Origin: CAYRPN01 sp964426135
GTDB lineage: Bacteria > Planctomycetota > Phycisphaerae > Phycisphaerales > Phycisphaeraceae
Reading direction: 5' to 3'
Length of the DNA stretch: 17,466 bases
Assembly (NCBI GenBank): GCA_964426135.1
Contig: CAYRPN010000121.1
Location: 1 to 17,466 of the forward strand
A program made the position numbers and the translations under genes. Under the pieces are notes generated by a model. That model saw nothing but the letters and a program-made list of their open reading frames with translations, did not search any database and was not told where the DNA came from. Below, one piece after another: positions 7,395 through 15,995 of the stretch (its first letter is position 1; the number at the start of each line of letters is the position of its first letter).

Positions 7395-7545
7395 GCCATT
7401 AGCCCCGGGCTCCGCCCGGGGGGGGGGCGGATTGACCTTGTGCTGCCGCGCATCAATTCTCTTGTCATCGAATTGAACGGTCACTCTTCGAAACGCTGAC
7501 GCGGGTTCGTTCGCCTCCCCCCGGGCGGAGCCCGGGGCTAATGGC
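7395..7545. mobile_element. MITE-like element with 29-bp terminal inverted repeats
   Basis: The left end at 7395-7423 (gccattagccccgggctccg and on) is the exact reverse complement of the right end at 7517-7545. The interior of about 93 bp has no open frame of note. Each arm is itself palindromic (cccgggc...gcccggg) and the left arm runs into a tract of about ten G. No convincing target-site duplication is visible. It sits in the 304-base gap between the start of the M16 gene and the end of the beta-propeller gene; nothing else is recognised in that gap. It could be a non-autonomous transposable element or a REP-like palindromic repeat. Confidence 0.6.
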
Positions 7546-7560
7546 AGGAAACATCACTCC

Positions 7561-8475
7561 TCACCGCACCACTTTCCCCTCGATATCCAGCACCTGCGCC
7601 ACCGGCATCGCGTTGCCGAAGTTGGTGAAATCCTTGAACGACCAGACGATTTTCTTCTCCGGCGTGATCTCGACGATCTGCGGATTATTCGGCCCCGCGT
7701 GGCAGTTGACGATCAGCGTGTTGCCGTTCTCCAGCCGCGCCACTTGCGTGACCCACGCCAGCTCGCAGCCTTGAATATCCTTCTTGCCGACCTGCCAGAC
7801 CACTTTGCCGGCCTTGTCCACCTCGACCACGCTGCTTCCGCCGCCCATGCCGATGAGCGTGTTGCCGTTGGCCAGGCGAATCGCCGAATAGACCTGCGTC
7901 TTCGTTTCATATTCCCAGACGATTTTGCCTTCGCCGTCGTACTCGCACACTTTCAGTTCGCCTTCCTGGGCGACGAGGTAGTTGCCGCTGTCAAGTTTGC
8001 GCACATTGCGCGTGTCGCGATGCGGGTTGGGCTTGGCGAGTTTGAGCTTCACTTCCTTCAGCAGCTTGCCGTCCTTATCCACTTCGATGATCCGGCCGGA
8101 GCCGGACTCGGCAATCATCGTGCTGCCGTCTTTGAGGCGTTGAAACGCGTGGACCTCGATCTTCTTGCCCGCGTTGCCGTTGGCTTTGGCTGCGTCGTAT
8201 TCCCAGACGATCTTGCCATCCTTGTCCGCCTCGACGATGCGCGTCCAGCTTGTCTGGAAGAGCAGGTGGCCGTTGTCGAGCAGATGCACATCGTGGATAT
8301 CGCCGATCTTGTGCTGCCAGACGATTTTGCCGTCGGCGTCGACGAGCGCGAGGCGCTTCTTGTCGCCCGAATAGTCGCCGGCAATCACGCGGCGCTTCGG
8401 GCCGGTCTGCTCGGCGAAGGTGACGACCGAGGCGATGAGGACGAAGAGGACGAGAGCGAAACGGTGGAAACGCAT
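7561..8475 (-). CDS. Secreted beta-propeller (PQQ-like/arylsulfotransferase-like repeat) protein
   Basis: A 304-aa exported protein. Residues 1-21 form a signal peptide with cleavage likely after TFA. The rest is about six repeats of a blade pattern: a strand ending in D(K/A)DGKIVWEY followed by a strand such as NGNTLIGM, SGNYLVAQE, NGHLLFQTS or DGSTMIAES. This is the pattern of PQQ-like and arylsulfotransferase-like beta-propellers. Planctomycetes have many such secreted propellers and most have no assigned function. Nothing shows an enzymatic site, and the ligand is unknown. The ATG at 8475 is chosen because it starts the signal peptide and agcagg precedes it; the frame further upstream runs through the G-rich repeat tract and is not protein-like. 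It is divergent from hom. Confidence 0.8.
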   Translation of the reverse strand: MRFHRFALVLFVLIASVVTFAEQTGPKRRVIAGDYSGDKKRLALVDADGKIVWQHKIGDIHDVHLLDNGHLLFQTSWTRIVEADKDGKIVWEYDAAKANGNAGKKIEVHAFQRLKDGSTMIAESGSGRIIEVDKDGKLLKEVKLKLAKPNPHRDTRNVRKLDSGNYLVAQEGELKVCEYDGEGKIVWEYETKTQVYSAIRLANGNTLIGMGGGSSVVEVDKAGKVVWQVGKKDIQGCELAWVTQVARLENGNTLIVNCHAGPNNPQIVEITPEKKIVWSFKDFTNFGNAMPVAQVLDIEGKVVR

Positions 8476-8530
8476 GGAACCTGCTTTCGTGAATGATGAC
8501 GTCGAAGAGTGAAGATGGAATGATAACGCA

Positions 8531-8746
8531 GCGAGGGAGGAGGGAGGAGGGAAGAGGGGGTGAGGGGGTGAGGGGGTGAAGGGGTGAGGGGGTGAGGGGG
8601 TGAGGAGGAGAAGGATTTGGAATTGAAAATTGAAAATTGCAAATTGAAAATTTGCAATCCTTGTTCCCCTGCTCACCCACTCACCCACTCACCCTCTCAC
8701 CCACTCACCCACTCACCCACTCACCCTCTCATCTCCTCCTTCCCAC
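8531..8746. repeat. Composite repeat module, copy A (G-tract, AT core, C-tract)
   Basis: Three blocks in order. 8531-8613 is G-rich, with an 8-base unit GGGGGTGA repeated about six times. 8614-8660 is AT-rich, built from aattgaaaattg and caaattg units and ending in tttgcaatcc. 8667-8746 is C-rich, with the 8-base unit CACCCACT/CACCCTCT repeated about seven times. The same blocks in the same order and orientation are at 12410-12584. 8476-8908 holds no gene, only this module and the inverted repeat at 8810-8876. The G and C tracts are roughly complementary and could pair around the AT core. Confidence 0.9.
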
Positions 8747-8809
8747 CTCGCCAACACTGGCCTGACGCGGAGGGCGGTGCTATCCTGCCCGCCCTTTGCG
8801 GTGGAATCT

Positions 8810-8876
8810 GTAGGGTGGGCACCGCCCACCACGAATCAGGGGCGAGGTACGCCGTGGTGGGCAATGCCCACCCTAC
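8810..8876. repeat. 67-bp inverted repeat (GTAGGGTGGGC family), copy A
   Basis: Arms 8810-8833 and 8853-8876 are complementary over 24 bases apart from two positions and flank a 19-base spacer. Each arm also folds by itself as gtgggc-NNN-gcccac, and the mismatches fall in that 3-base loop. The right arm ends 32 bases before the hom start codon, so the structure is probably in the leader or the promoter. A 67-bp sister copy is at 12660-12726. Confidence 0.88.
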
Positions 8877-8908
8877 GGCAACCGTCGGCCTTTTACTGGA
8901 GCAATCAC

Positions 8909-10345
8909 GTGTCGCAGCGCGTCATCGGCATCGGCATGATCGGACTGGGCACCGTCGGCGGCGGCGTGGCGAAGCTGCTGCGCGAGCAGGCGGCGCTCTA
9001 CGAGCGCCGGCTCGGCGCCCGGCTGGAACTGCGCTGCGTGCTGGTGCGCGACGCGAAGAAGGCGAAGCGCGCCGGACTCGTCGACAGCGCCCGCATCACC
9101 AGCGATGCCGAGGCGTTCTTCGCCGCGCCTGACGTCTCCATCATCATCGAAGTCGCCGGCGGCAAGGGCGTCGTCAGCCAGTACGTCCGCCGCGCCATCG
9201 CGGCGGGCAAGCACGTCATCACCGCCAACAAGGCGCTGCTGGCCGCCGAGGGGGCTGAGCTTTTCGCCCTGGCCCGCAAGCACAACGTTTGCATCGCGTT
9301 CGAGGCCTCCTGCTGCGGCGGCATCCCGGTCATCACCGCCATCCAGTTCGGCCTGATGGCCAACCGCATCGATGCGCTCTACGGCATCCTCAACGGCACC
9401 TGCAACTACATCCTCACCGAGATGACCCGCCAGGGAAAAACCTACGCCACCGCGCTGGCGGAAGCGCAGGCCGCGGGATTCGCCGAGGCGGACCCCACGC
9501 TCGACGTCTCCGGCAAAGACGCGGCGCAGAAGCTGGCGGTGCTGGCATCGCTGGCGTTCGGAGTGCGCGTGGCCGAGAGCGATGTCTGGAACGAAGGCAT
9601 CGACACGCTCGATCTGGAGGACATTCATTTTGGGGCCGAACTGGGCTACGACATCAAGCTGCTGGCGATTGGGGAAAGAGTAGAAGAGAAGGGACTAGGG
9701 ACTAGGGACAAGGGACAAGGGACAGGGAACAGGGGACAGGGGCCAGGGGCCAGGGGCCAAGGGAGAGAAAATCCGAAATCCGAAATCCGAAATCCGAAAT
9801 CGCTCGACACCCGCCTGTCTCTCCGCGTCCACCCCAGCTTCGTCCACGCCTCCGCTCCGCTGGCGCAGGTGCATGGCCCGTTCAACGCATTGTCGGTGTA
9901 CGGCCACGCGGCGGGGCACACGATGTACTCCGGCCGCGGCGCGGGCCAGCTTTCCACCGCCAGCGCGGTCGTCAGCGATATTCTCAACGTCGCCAGCGGC
10001 TGGTATCCCCTGGCGTACCGCAACATGAGCCTGCACGGCGACCGCTGCGAGCCGGCGGGCACGGTGAGCCCGGACGACCTGGTGAGCCGGTTTTATCTGC
10101 GCATGAATGCCCTGGACGTGCCCGGCGTCATGGCGAAGGTGAGCCAGATCCTCGGCGACGCGGGCATCAGCTTGAGCGCGATTCTCCAGCACGAAGCGAA
10201 CGTCGGGCAGTTCGTGCCGCTGGTGATCACCACGCATCAGGCGCGGCAAGGCGCGCTGAACGCGGCGCTCAAGAGGATCGCGCAACTGAAAGTGATTCAC
10301 GGCAGGCCGGTGTGCATCCGGATCGTGGATATGCCGGCGGGGTGA
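8909..10345 (+). CDS. hom: Homoserine dehydrogenase with C-terminal ACT domain and in-frame repeat insert
   Basis: Hom reduces aspartate semialdehyde to homoserine with NAD(P)H, the branch point toward threonine and methionine, in the cytoplasm. The protein is 478 aa. The nucleotide-binding motif GLGTVGGG is at 12-19, ITANKALL at 104-111 and NGTCNYILTEM at 162-172. ADPTLDVSGKDAAQKL at 194-209 contains the probable catalytic Asp204 and Lys208. The core closes with GRGAGQLSTASAVVSDI at 342-358. An ACT domain at about 394-462 probably senses threonine. Residues 261-298 are a Gly/Gln/Arg-rich insert encoded by a simple repeat; homologues go directly from AIGER to LSLRVHP with a few residues, so this explains the length above the usual 430. 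The GTG at 8909 is chosen because tggagc precedes it by about 7 bases; the frame upstream runs through the inverted repeat. The gene is convergent with the next one, with 5 bases between stops. Confidence 0.95.
   Translation: MSQRVIGIGMIGLGTVGGGVAKLLREQAALYERRLGARLELRCVLVRDAKKAKRAGLVDSARITSDAEAFFAAPDVSIIIEVAGGKGVVSQYVRRAIAAGKHVITANKALLAAEGAELFALARKHNVCIAFEASCCGGIPVITAIQFGLMANRIDALYGILNGTCNYILTEMTRQGKTYATALAEAQAAGFAEADPTLDVSGKDAAQKLAVLASLAFGVRVAESDVWNEGIDTLDLEDIHFGAELGYDIKLLAIGERVEEKGLGTRDKGQGTGNRGQGPGARGQGRENPKSEIRNPKSLDTRLSLRVHPSFVHASAPLAQVHGPFNALSVYGHAAGHTMYSGRGAGQLSTASAVVSDILNVASGWYPLAYRNMSLHGDRCEPAGTVSPDDLVSRFYLRMNALDVPGVMAKVSQILGDAGISLSAILQHEANVGQFVPLVITTHQARQGALNAALKRIAQLKVIHGRPVCIRIVDMPAG
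9691..9801 (+). repeat. In-frame repeat insert in hom: (GGGACWA)n then (GAAATCC)n
   Basis: 9691-9763 starts as four exact or near-exact 7-base units (gggacta, gggacta, gggacaa, gggacaa) and drifts to ggggcca units. 9767-9801 is (GAAATCC) repeated about four times. The total is about 111 bases, a multiple of three, and the enzyme sequence resumes in frame afterwards. The first part has at least five runs of three G with 3-4-base loops on the coding strand, a standard G-quadruplex pattern. The encoded residues (GTRDKGQGTGNRGQ...NPKSEIRNPKS) have no homologue in the Hom family. Confidence 0.9.
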
Positions 10346-10350
10346 GCGGG

Positions 10351-11106
10351 TCAGTCGACAAAATGGGTGATCCCAAAGAATATCTCATCGCGACTTGATT
10401 TATCGAAATGCACTGGTGAAACCATCTTGATTGTTTTCCCGGGAATCAAGCCTTGAAGTGTCTCTTTGTACAAAATTGAAATTTGCATCCTCATCCGCAC
10501 TCCGTCCGCCTTCACGTAAAGATATGGTGGTGCTCCATCCTCCCACTTTTCAAAATCACCGGTCATCAAGAGATATTTTCCGTCGTACTTTTTTGCCGTC
10601 GCCTTCGGGTCGCCCTTGTACAGTTTGGCAAGTTCCGCCGCAGTGATGGAAATACCAAGATATTTTCCAGCATCGACAATCGTCCCATCCTTAAGGTAGA
10701 TGTAGCCGACTTTTTGACCTGCTTCGCTTCTGACAGCGCTTTCGCTGAATGATGCCCGAATGGTGACTCTTTGGCCAGGGACAATCTTCGCCCATGGCTG
10801 TTTTTCATTTAAATCAGTAAACACGCCCCGAGAGGCATCCGGGTCTCGGTCGTCGTGGAGGACTATCGTGCTAGACCCCTCAGCAGCAGCACGGCTGATG
10901 TCTTCACAAACACCGGTAACCTCTATCACTTTGCCAGCGAACTTCTTTGCAGCCAACTTTTCATCTGCCGGAATGGCTTGGTAAAAACCGGGGACTGTGA
11001 ACTTAAAGTCCGGCTTTCGTGGACTTTTCGTATCTTCTGCCTGAATCGACAGCGCGATGTAGCAGGCACAAACGCAGACGACGCCGATGTGCAACAGGAG
11101 TTTCAT
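10351..11106 (-). CDS. Secreted protein with two OB-fold (tRNA_anti-like) domains
   Basis: A 251-aa exported protein of unknown function. Residues 1-23 are a signal peptide, with cleavage likely after SIQA. Two related domains follow. The first begins DEKLAAKKFAGKVIEVTGVC and runs to about residue 145; the second begins DPKATAKKYDGKYLLMTGDF and runs to the end. The shared AKK(F/Y)xGKxxxxTG start and the beta-rich pattern fit the tRNA_anti-like OB-fold family seen in secreted planctomycete proteins. The ATG at 11106 is preceded by aaagga. The base composition is noticeably richer in A+T than hom or the CPBP gene. Its stop lies 5 bases from the stop of hom on the other strand, leaving no room for a terminator between them. 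The ligand is unknown. Confidence 0.8.
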   Translation of the reverse strand: MKLLLHIGVVCVCACYIALSIQAEDTKSPRKPDFKFTVPGFYQAIPADEKLAAKKFAGKVIEVTGVCEDISRAAAEGSSTIVLHDDRDPDASRGVFTDLNEKQPWAKIVPGQRVTIRASFSESAVRSEAGQKVGYIYLKDGTIVDAGKYLGISITAAELAKLYKGDPKATAKKYDGKYLLMTGDFEKWEDGAPPYLYVKADGVRMRMQISILYKETLQGLIPGKTIKMVSPVHFDKSSRDEIFFGITHFVD

Positions 11107-11170
11107 CGTCGATCCTTTCAGGCTTGGCTTCACATTGAGAAATATACCTGATGGCCCTGCGTGCAACTGA

Positions 11171-11461
11171 TCACAACGCCGCCCCGCCATACTTCTTCAA
11201 AAGCTCCGGCAACTGCACCACAAACTGGCTCCGCGGCATCACCGCGTCCGCGCCTTTCGCTCGCGCCGCCGCCAGCACTTCCACGGCGACGTGCGAGCCG
11301 AACGCGATCACCGGGATGTTGGCCCCGTCTGCGTGCGCCTTGATCGCATCGATGATCGCCAGCGCAACGTCGCCCCTTTCCATGTCGACCAGCACACCAG
11401 TGACTGGGGCGTTGAGACTGCCGTCAGCGACTCGGTTGCGCCGATCGAGCACCGCCTGCAC
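11171..11461 (-). CDS. Response-regulator receiver-like small protein, probably 5'-truncated
   Basis: A 96-aa product from a GTG. It carries the second half of a receiver-like fold: GVLVDMERGDVALAIIDAIK, NIPVIAFGSHVAVEVL, ARAKGADAVMPRSQFV and QLPELLKKY. The Asp of VLVDM corresponds to the phospho-acceptor position, and AFGSH and MPRS to the following strands. Coding similarity appears to continue upstream of the GTG in the same frame (YISDEPLAAIAIGRAAGDV), but that part has no start codon before an in-frame stop at 11558-11560, and the hairpin element at 11531-11561 lies there. The gene has therefore probably lost its true 5' end, perhaps with the arrival of the repeat. Similar stand-alone proteins occur in Planctomycetota and Acidobacteriota; their function is unclear. 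Confidence 0.55.
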   Translation of the reverse strand: MQAVLDRRNRVADGSLNAPVTGVLVDMERGDVALAIIDAIKAHADGANIPVIAFGSHVAVEVLAAARAKGADAVMPRSQFVVQLPELLKKYGGAAL

Positions 11462-11530
11462 ATCTCCAGCAGCGCGACCGATTGCGATCGCGGCAAGTGG
11501 CTCATCGCTGATGTAGCGGCGGCGCCAGGC

Positions 11531-11594
11531 GGTGCGTCCGCGCGGACTTGACGCACCCTACCGCGAAACGCCGGAGCTGTTCACGCGCAGCTCC
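11531..11594. repeat. Two-hairpin element, copy 2
   Basis: 11531-11561 nearly repeats 1267-1297 (ggtgcgtccgcgc, then gacttgacgcaccctac) and contains the palindrome gtccgcgcggac. After an 11-base gap, ggagctg at 11573-11579 pairs with cagctcc at 11588-11594 across an 8-base loop. In copy 1 the same stem has a T-A pair where this one has C-G, so base pairing is conserved while the sequence changed. The last stem base touches the stop codon of the CPBP gene, so the element could also act as its terminator. Confidence 0.75.
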
Positions 11595-12361
11595 TACAGC
11601 AATCCCCGATGCGACAGCGCCAGAAAATCCATCGTCCACGCCACCGCGATGTGCAGGGCCGCCCCCCACCAGATCGAACACGTCTTGTAGCTGAGGTGCC
11701 CGAGGATCACGCCCGCGCCGATCGCGCCGAGCGTTTCGGGCATCGGCTTGGTGAAGTGCAGCATCACGTAGGGCAGCATCATCACGTAAATCGCCGACCG
11801 CCCCAGCGCGTGCTTCGTGCCGTGGATCATGAAGCCGCGGAAGAAGAATTCCAGGGCCACGAACTGCACCGCGTAGAGCAGTTCCCAGATCCAGAACCTT
11901 GGCCAGAGGGCTTCGCCGGCGGACAGGCTGTAGAAGGGATAGGTGCGCTGGAAGTGCGCGGTGCGGGAGAAGTACCACACCGCCGGCAGGATCAGCGCGA
12001 GCAGCAGCAGGTAGAGCGGCAGGCCCCCGCCGATGCCGCGCACGCGCAGGCCCATTTCTGGCAGCGGCTGCCGCAGCACCAGCTTGATCACCAGCAGCGG
12101 CAGCAGCACATACGTCAGCACCCGGCCGACCGCCCACCACGACAGGCGGGCGATCTCGAAGTTCTCCGACTGGTTCACCCAATCGCGCCAGTGGTCCGCC
12201 TGTTCGTTCCAACCCAGTGCCGCCAGTCGATCGATGCACCACGCGAGATTGCCGAAATTGAAAAAGTACTCCTGCAGCGTCAGCGCGAGTGCCGCGGTGA
12301 GCAGCACGACGGCGGTCTGCCGATCGGCAGCGGGCGAAGATACGGAGGGGTCGCCGGGCAT
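11594..12361 (-). CDS. CPBP-family (CAAX prenyl protease 2/Abi) intramembrane protease-like protein
   Basis: A 255-aa polytopic membrane protein with hydrophobic segments near residues 16-32, 78-97, 113-131, 158-175, 187-203, 211-223 and 230-249. The CPBP motifs are recognisable in order. Motif 1 is ALEFFFRGF with Glu171 and Arg175, the first of the usual Glu pair being replaced by Leu. Motif 2 is YVMLH with His202. Motif 3 is WWGAALHIAVAWTMD with His237. The family includes CAAX proteases and bacteriocin-immunity proteins; the substrate here is unknown. The ATG at 12361 is chosen because the longer frame (to 12514) passes through the composite repeat and is low-complexity. There is no clear Shine-Dalgarno sequence. 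It is divergent from acs across the second repeat module. Confidence 0.85.
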   Translation of the reverse strand: MPGDPSVSSPAADRQTAVVLLTAALALTLQEYFFNFGNLAWCIDRLAALGWNEQADHWRDWVNQSENFEIARLSWWAVGRVLTYVLLPLLVIKLVLRQPLPEMGLRVRGIGGGLPLYLLLLALILPAVWYFSRTAHFQRTYPFYSLSAGEALWPRFWIWELLYAVQFVALEFFFRGFMIHGTKHALGRSAIYVMMLPYVMLHFTKPMPETLGAIGAGVILGHLSYKTCSIWWGAALHIAVAWTMDFLALSHRGLL

Positions 12362-12409
12362 GCGGGGATTGTCGGCGTTGCGCGGCCGGGTGCAAGAGGC
12401 GAGCGGAAG

Positions 12410-12584
12410 AAGGTGAGGGGGTGAGGGGGTGACTCGGATGGGATTGCAAATTTGAAATTTCAAATTGCAAATTTTCAATTTGCAATCCACCAAGGCGGCC
12501 ACCCACTCACCCACTCACCCACCCACTCCCCATCACCCTCTCACCCACTCACCCACTCACCCTCTCATCCTCTCTCCTTCACCC
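12410..12584. repeat. Composite repeat module, copy B (G-tract, AT core, C-tract)
   Basis: 12410-12433 is a short G-rich tract (ggtgagggggtgagggggtg). 12441-12488 is the AT core, whose ends ggattgcaaatt (12441-12452) and aatttgcaatcc (12477-12488) are exact reverse complements. 12500-12584 is the C-rich tract of CACCCACT units. The last 28 bases of the core (12461-12488) match 8633-8660 in copy A at 24 positions. 12362-12763 holds no gene, only this module and the inverted repeat at 12660-12726. Confidence 0.9.
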
Positions 12585-12659
12585 TTGCCCCGCCGCGACG
12601 GTCTCTTTAAGCTACGGCTCGCTCGATGCCGGGCATTCGCCCCATGGGTTCTGGTCCGT

Positions 12660-12726
12660 GTTGGGTGGGCACCGCCCACCACGGTTGGCCTTGAGCGTTA
12701 TGCGTGGTGGGCGGTGCCCACCCTAC
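12660..12726. repeat. 67-bp inverted repeat (GTAGGGTGGGC family), copy B
   Basis: Arms 12660-12683 and 12703-12726 pair over 24 bases with one mismatch, around a 19-base spacer. Total length and spacer length are identical to the copy at 8810-8876, although the spacer sequences differ. The right arm ends 37 bases before the acs start codon. Confidence 0.88.
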
Positions 12727-12763
12727 ACCGATCCGTTCACTGCCACGCCTGGAGTTACTCGTT

Positions 12764-14833
<2,070 letters not shown>

Positions 14834-14888
14834 ACCGACTCTTGCGCGGGTGTAGCATGGTGCGAACTGCATACTGGAGGGCCAACAC

Positions 14889-15371
14889 ATGCGATTCGGC
14901 GGATTTTCCGAGAAAGGCCGCGCCGCCGCAGCGATGAGGGCGTTCAAGGAACAGCCGGTATTTGACCAAGCCGGTCAAATAAACGAACCGCGCAGTGAGC
15001 TCTGTTTTTCTTTTGGGTACGGGCGAGAAATGAACAAGCCGAGCGCGGTCGAATTGTATTTGCGTGGCGTGTCGAAAGAGAAGGTAGCAAAACCATGGTC
15101 GATGCTCTTTGGGGTAGCGACGACCAAGTTCGAATTAATTCCAGCGGAATTGGCCGCGATCATCCAAGAATCATTGACCAGATATAACCCGGAAACCCGC
15201 TATTCTGAATTGCGGTGGCATGACATCATAGTCCTGTTGGTAATTCTGCGCGTCTACCCGAAGGGGACAGAACTTCCCGATTTCGCGTTGGCGCATCTCA
15301 CACTCATCGCTCGCGACAATAAAGGGATATGGGATTACTATGAAATGCTCGACAAAGGTGAAAAGGCTTAG
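14889..15371 (+). CDS. Hypothetical protein (160 aa)
   Basis: I do not recognise this family. The protein is soluble, without signal peptide or membrane segments, and beginning MRFGGFSEKGRAAAAMRAFK. Its middle part, SAVELYLRGVSKEKVAKPWSML, and the C-terminal HDIIVLLVILRVYPKGTELPDF are mostly helical. A good Shine-Dalgarno sequence, ggagg at 14877-14881, precedes the ATG, which supports it as a real gene. It is clearly richer in A+T than the adjacent acs, as are 3123-4118 and 10351-11106, so it may have been acquired. It starts 55 bases after the acs stop in the same direction, but its separate composition argues against a shared function. Confidence 0.7.
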   Translation: MRFGGFSEKGRAAAAMRAFKEQPVFDQAGQINEPRSELCFSFGYGREMNKPSAVELYLRGVSKEKVAKPWSMLFGVATTKFELIPAELAAIIQESLTRYNPETRYSELRWHDIIVLLVILRVYPKGTELPDFALAHLTLIARDNKGIWDYYEMLDKGEKA

Positions 15372-15563
15372 CGGTGCGATTGGCCGGTGTCGATCGCCGA
15401 GGGGTTTTTGCTTTCCACAACAACAGCGACAGGGACTGTGAGTGAGCATTTAGAGTGAAATCGGAATCCTGCGACTTGCGTAGAGACTGATACCGGCGGC
15501 GGATTGATTCTTCGGGCAAGAATGCGCGAAAAAAACCGATTCTCCTGCCTTGCCGGAGGCTCC
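15372..15563. other. Intergenic stretch without recognised gene
   Basis: 192 bases between the 160-aa hypothetical and the KilA-N remnant. A weak stem, gcgat/atcgc at about 15377-15398, is followed by ggggttttt and could be a terminator for the upstream gene, but the stem is only about 5 bp. The Shine-Dalgarno sequence ggaggc of the KilA-N gene lies at 15555-15560. Nothing else is recognised. Confidence 0.4.
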
Positions 15564-15962
15564 ATGGCAAAGATCAGCGTGCTCAACCGACAGGGGACGG
15601 TTCAATCGGTTCACGAGACGGACTACATCTGCCTGACCGACATCGCGCGGTACAAGGATGCCGAGCGGACGGACTACCTCATTCTGAACTGGCTTCGCAA
15701 CCGCAATACCGTCGAGTTCCTCGGCATCTGGGAGACGCTGAACAACCCCGGTCTTGATCCCATCGAATTCGATGGGATTAGAAACCAAACGGGGTTGAAC
15801 GGCTTCAATCTCACGGCCAAACAATGGATCGAGAAGACCCACGCCATCGGCATCATCTCCAAGGCCGGCCGGTACGGCGGCACCTATGCCCACAAGGACA
15901 TCGTTTTCGAGTTCGCCTCGTGGATTTCCGTCGAGTTCAAGCTCTATCTCATCAAGGAGTTC
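15564..15962 (+). pseudogene. KilA-N domain protein, 3'-truncated
   Basis: From the ATG at 15564, preceded by ggaggc, 133 residues match the KilA-N domain typical of phage and mobile-element proteins: DYICLTDIARYKDAERTDYL at 20-39, NWLRNRNTVEFLGIWETLNN, LTAKQWIEKT, SKAGRYGGTYAHKDIVFEFA and WISVEFKLYLIKEF ending at 133. Homologues continue after KEF with a helical region (typically QRLKEEE) and about 130 more residues. Here the similarity stops abruptly at 15962, and from there the frame only reads antisense to the following minus-strand gene, staying open to 16835. The family's usual length is about 270 aa, so half is missing. The domain is probably DNA-binding. If transcribed it would make a chimeric protein; a remnant is more likely. 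Confidence 0.8.
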
Positions 15963-15995
15963 CCACCTCGTTTGCCGCGCCTCACGACACAACCA

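Noticed and set aside
7395..7545. Complete insertion sequence
   Set aside because: There is no transposase frame inside and no clear target duplication; only the inverted ends are supported.
8480..8688. N-terminal extension of the beta-propeller gene
   Set aside because: The extension is a translation of the G-rich repeat and AT core; the signal peptide begins at 8475.
8531..8746. CRISPR-like array
   Set aside because: Units are only 8 bases, contiguous and without spacers; these are simple tandem repeats.
12362..12514. N-terminal extension of the CPBP gene
   Set aside because: It reads through the composite repeat and is low-complexity; the compact start at 12361 fits the family.
15377..15415. 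Intrinsic terminator after the 160-aa gene
   Set aside because: The stem is about 5 bp and the T-run is short, so it is only mentioned, not called.
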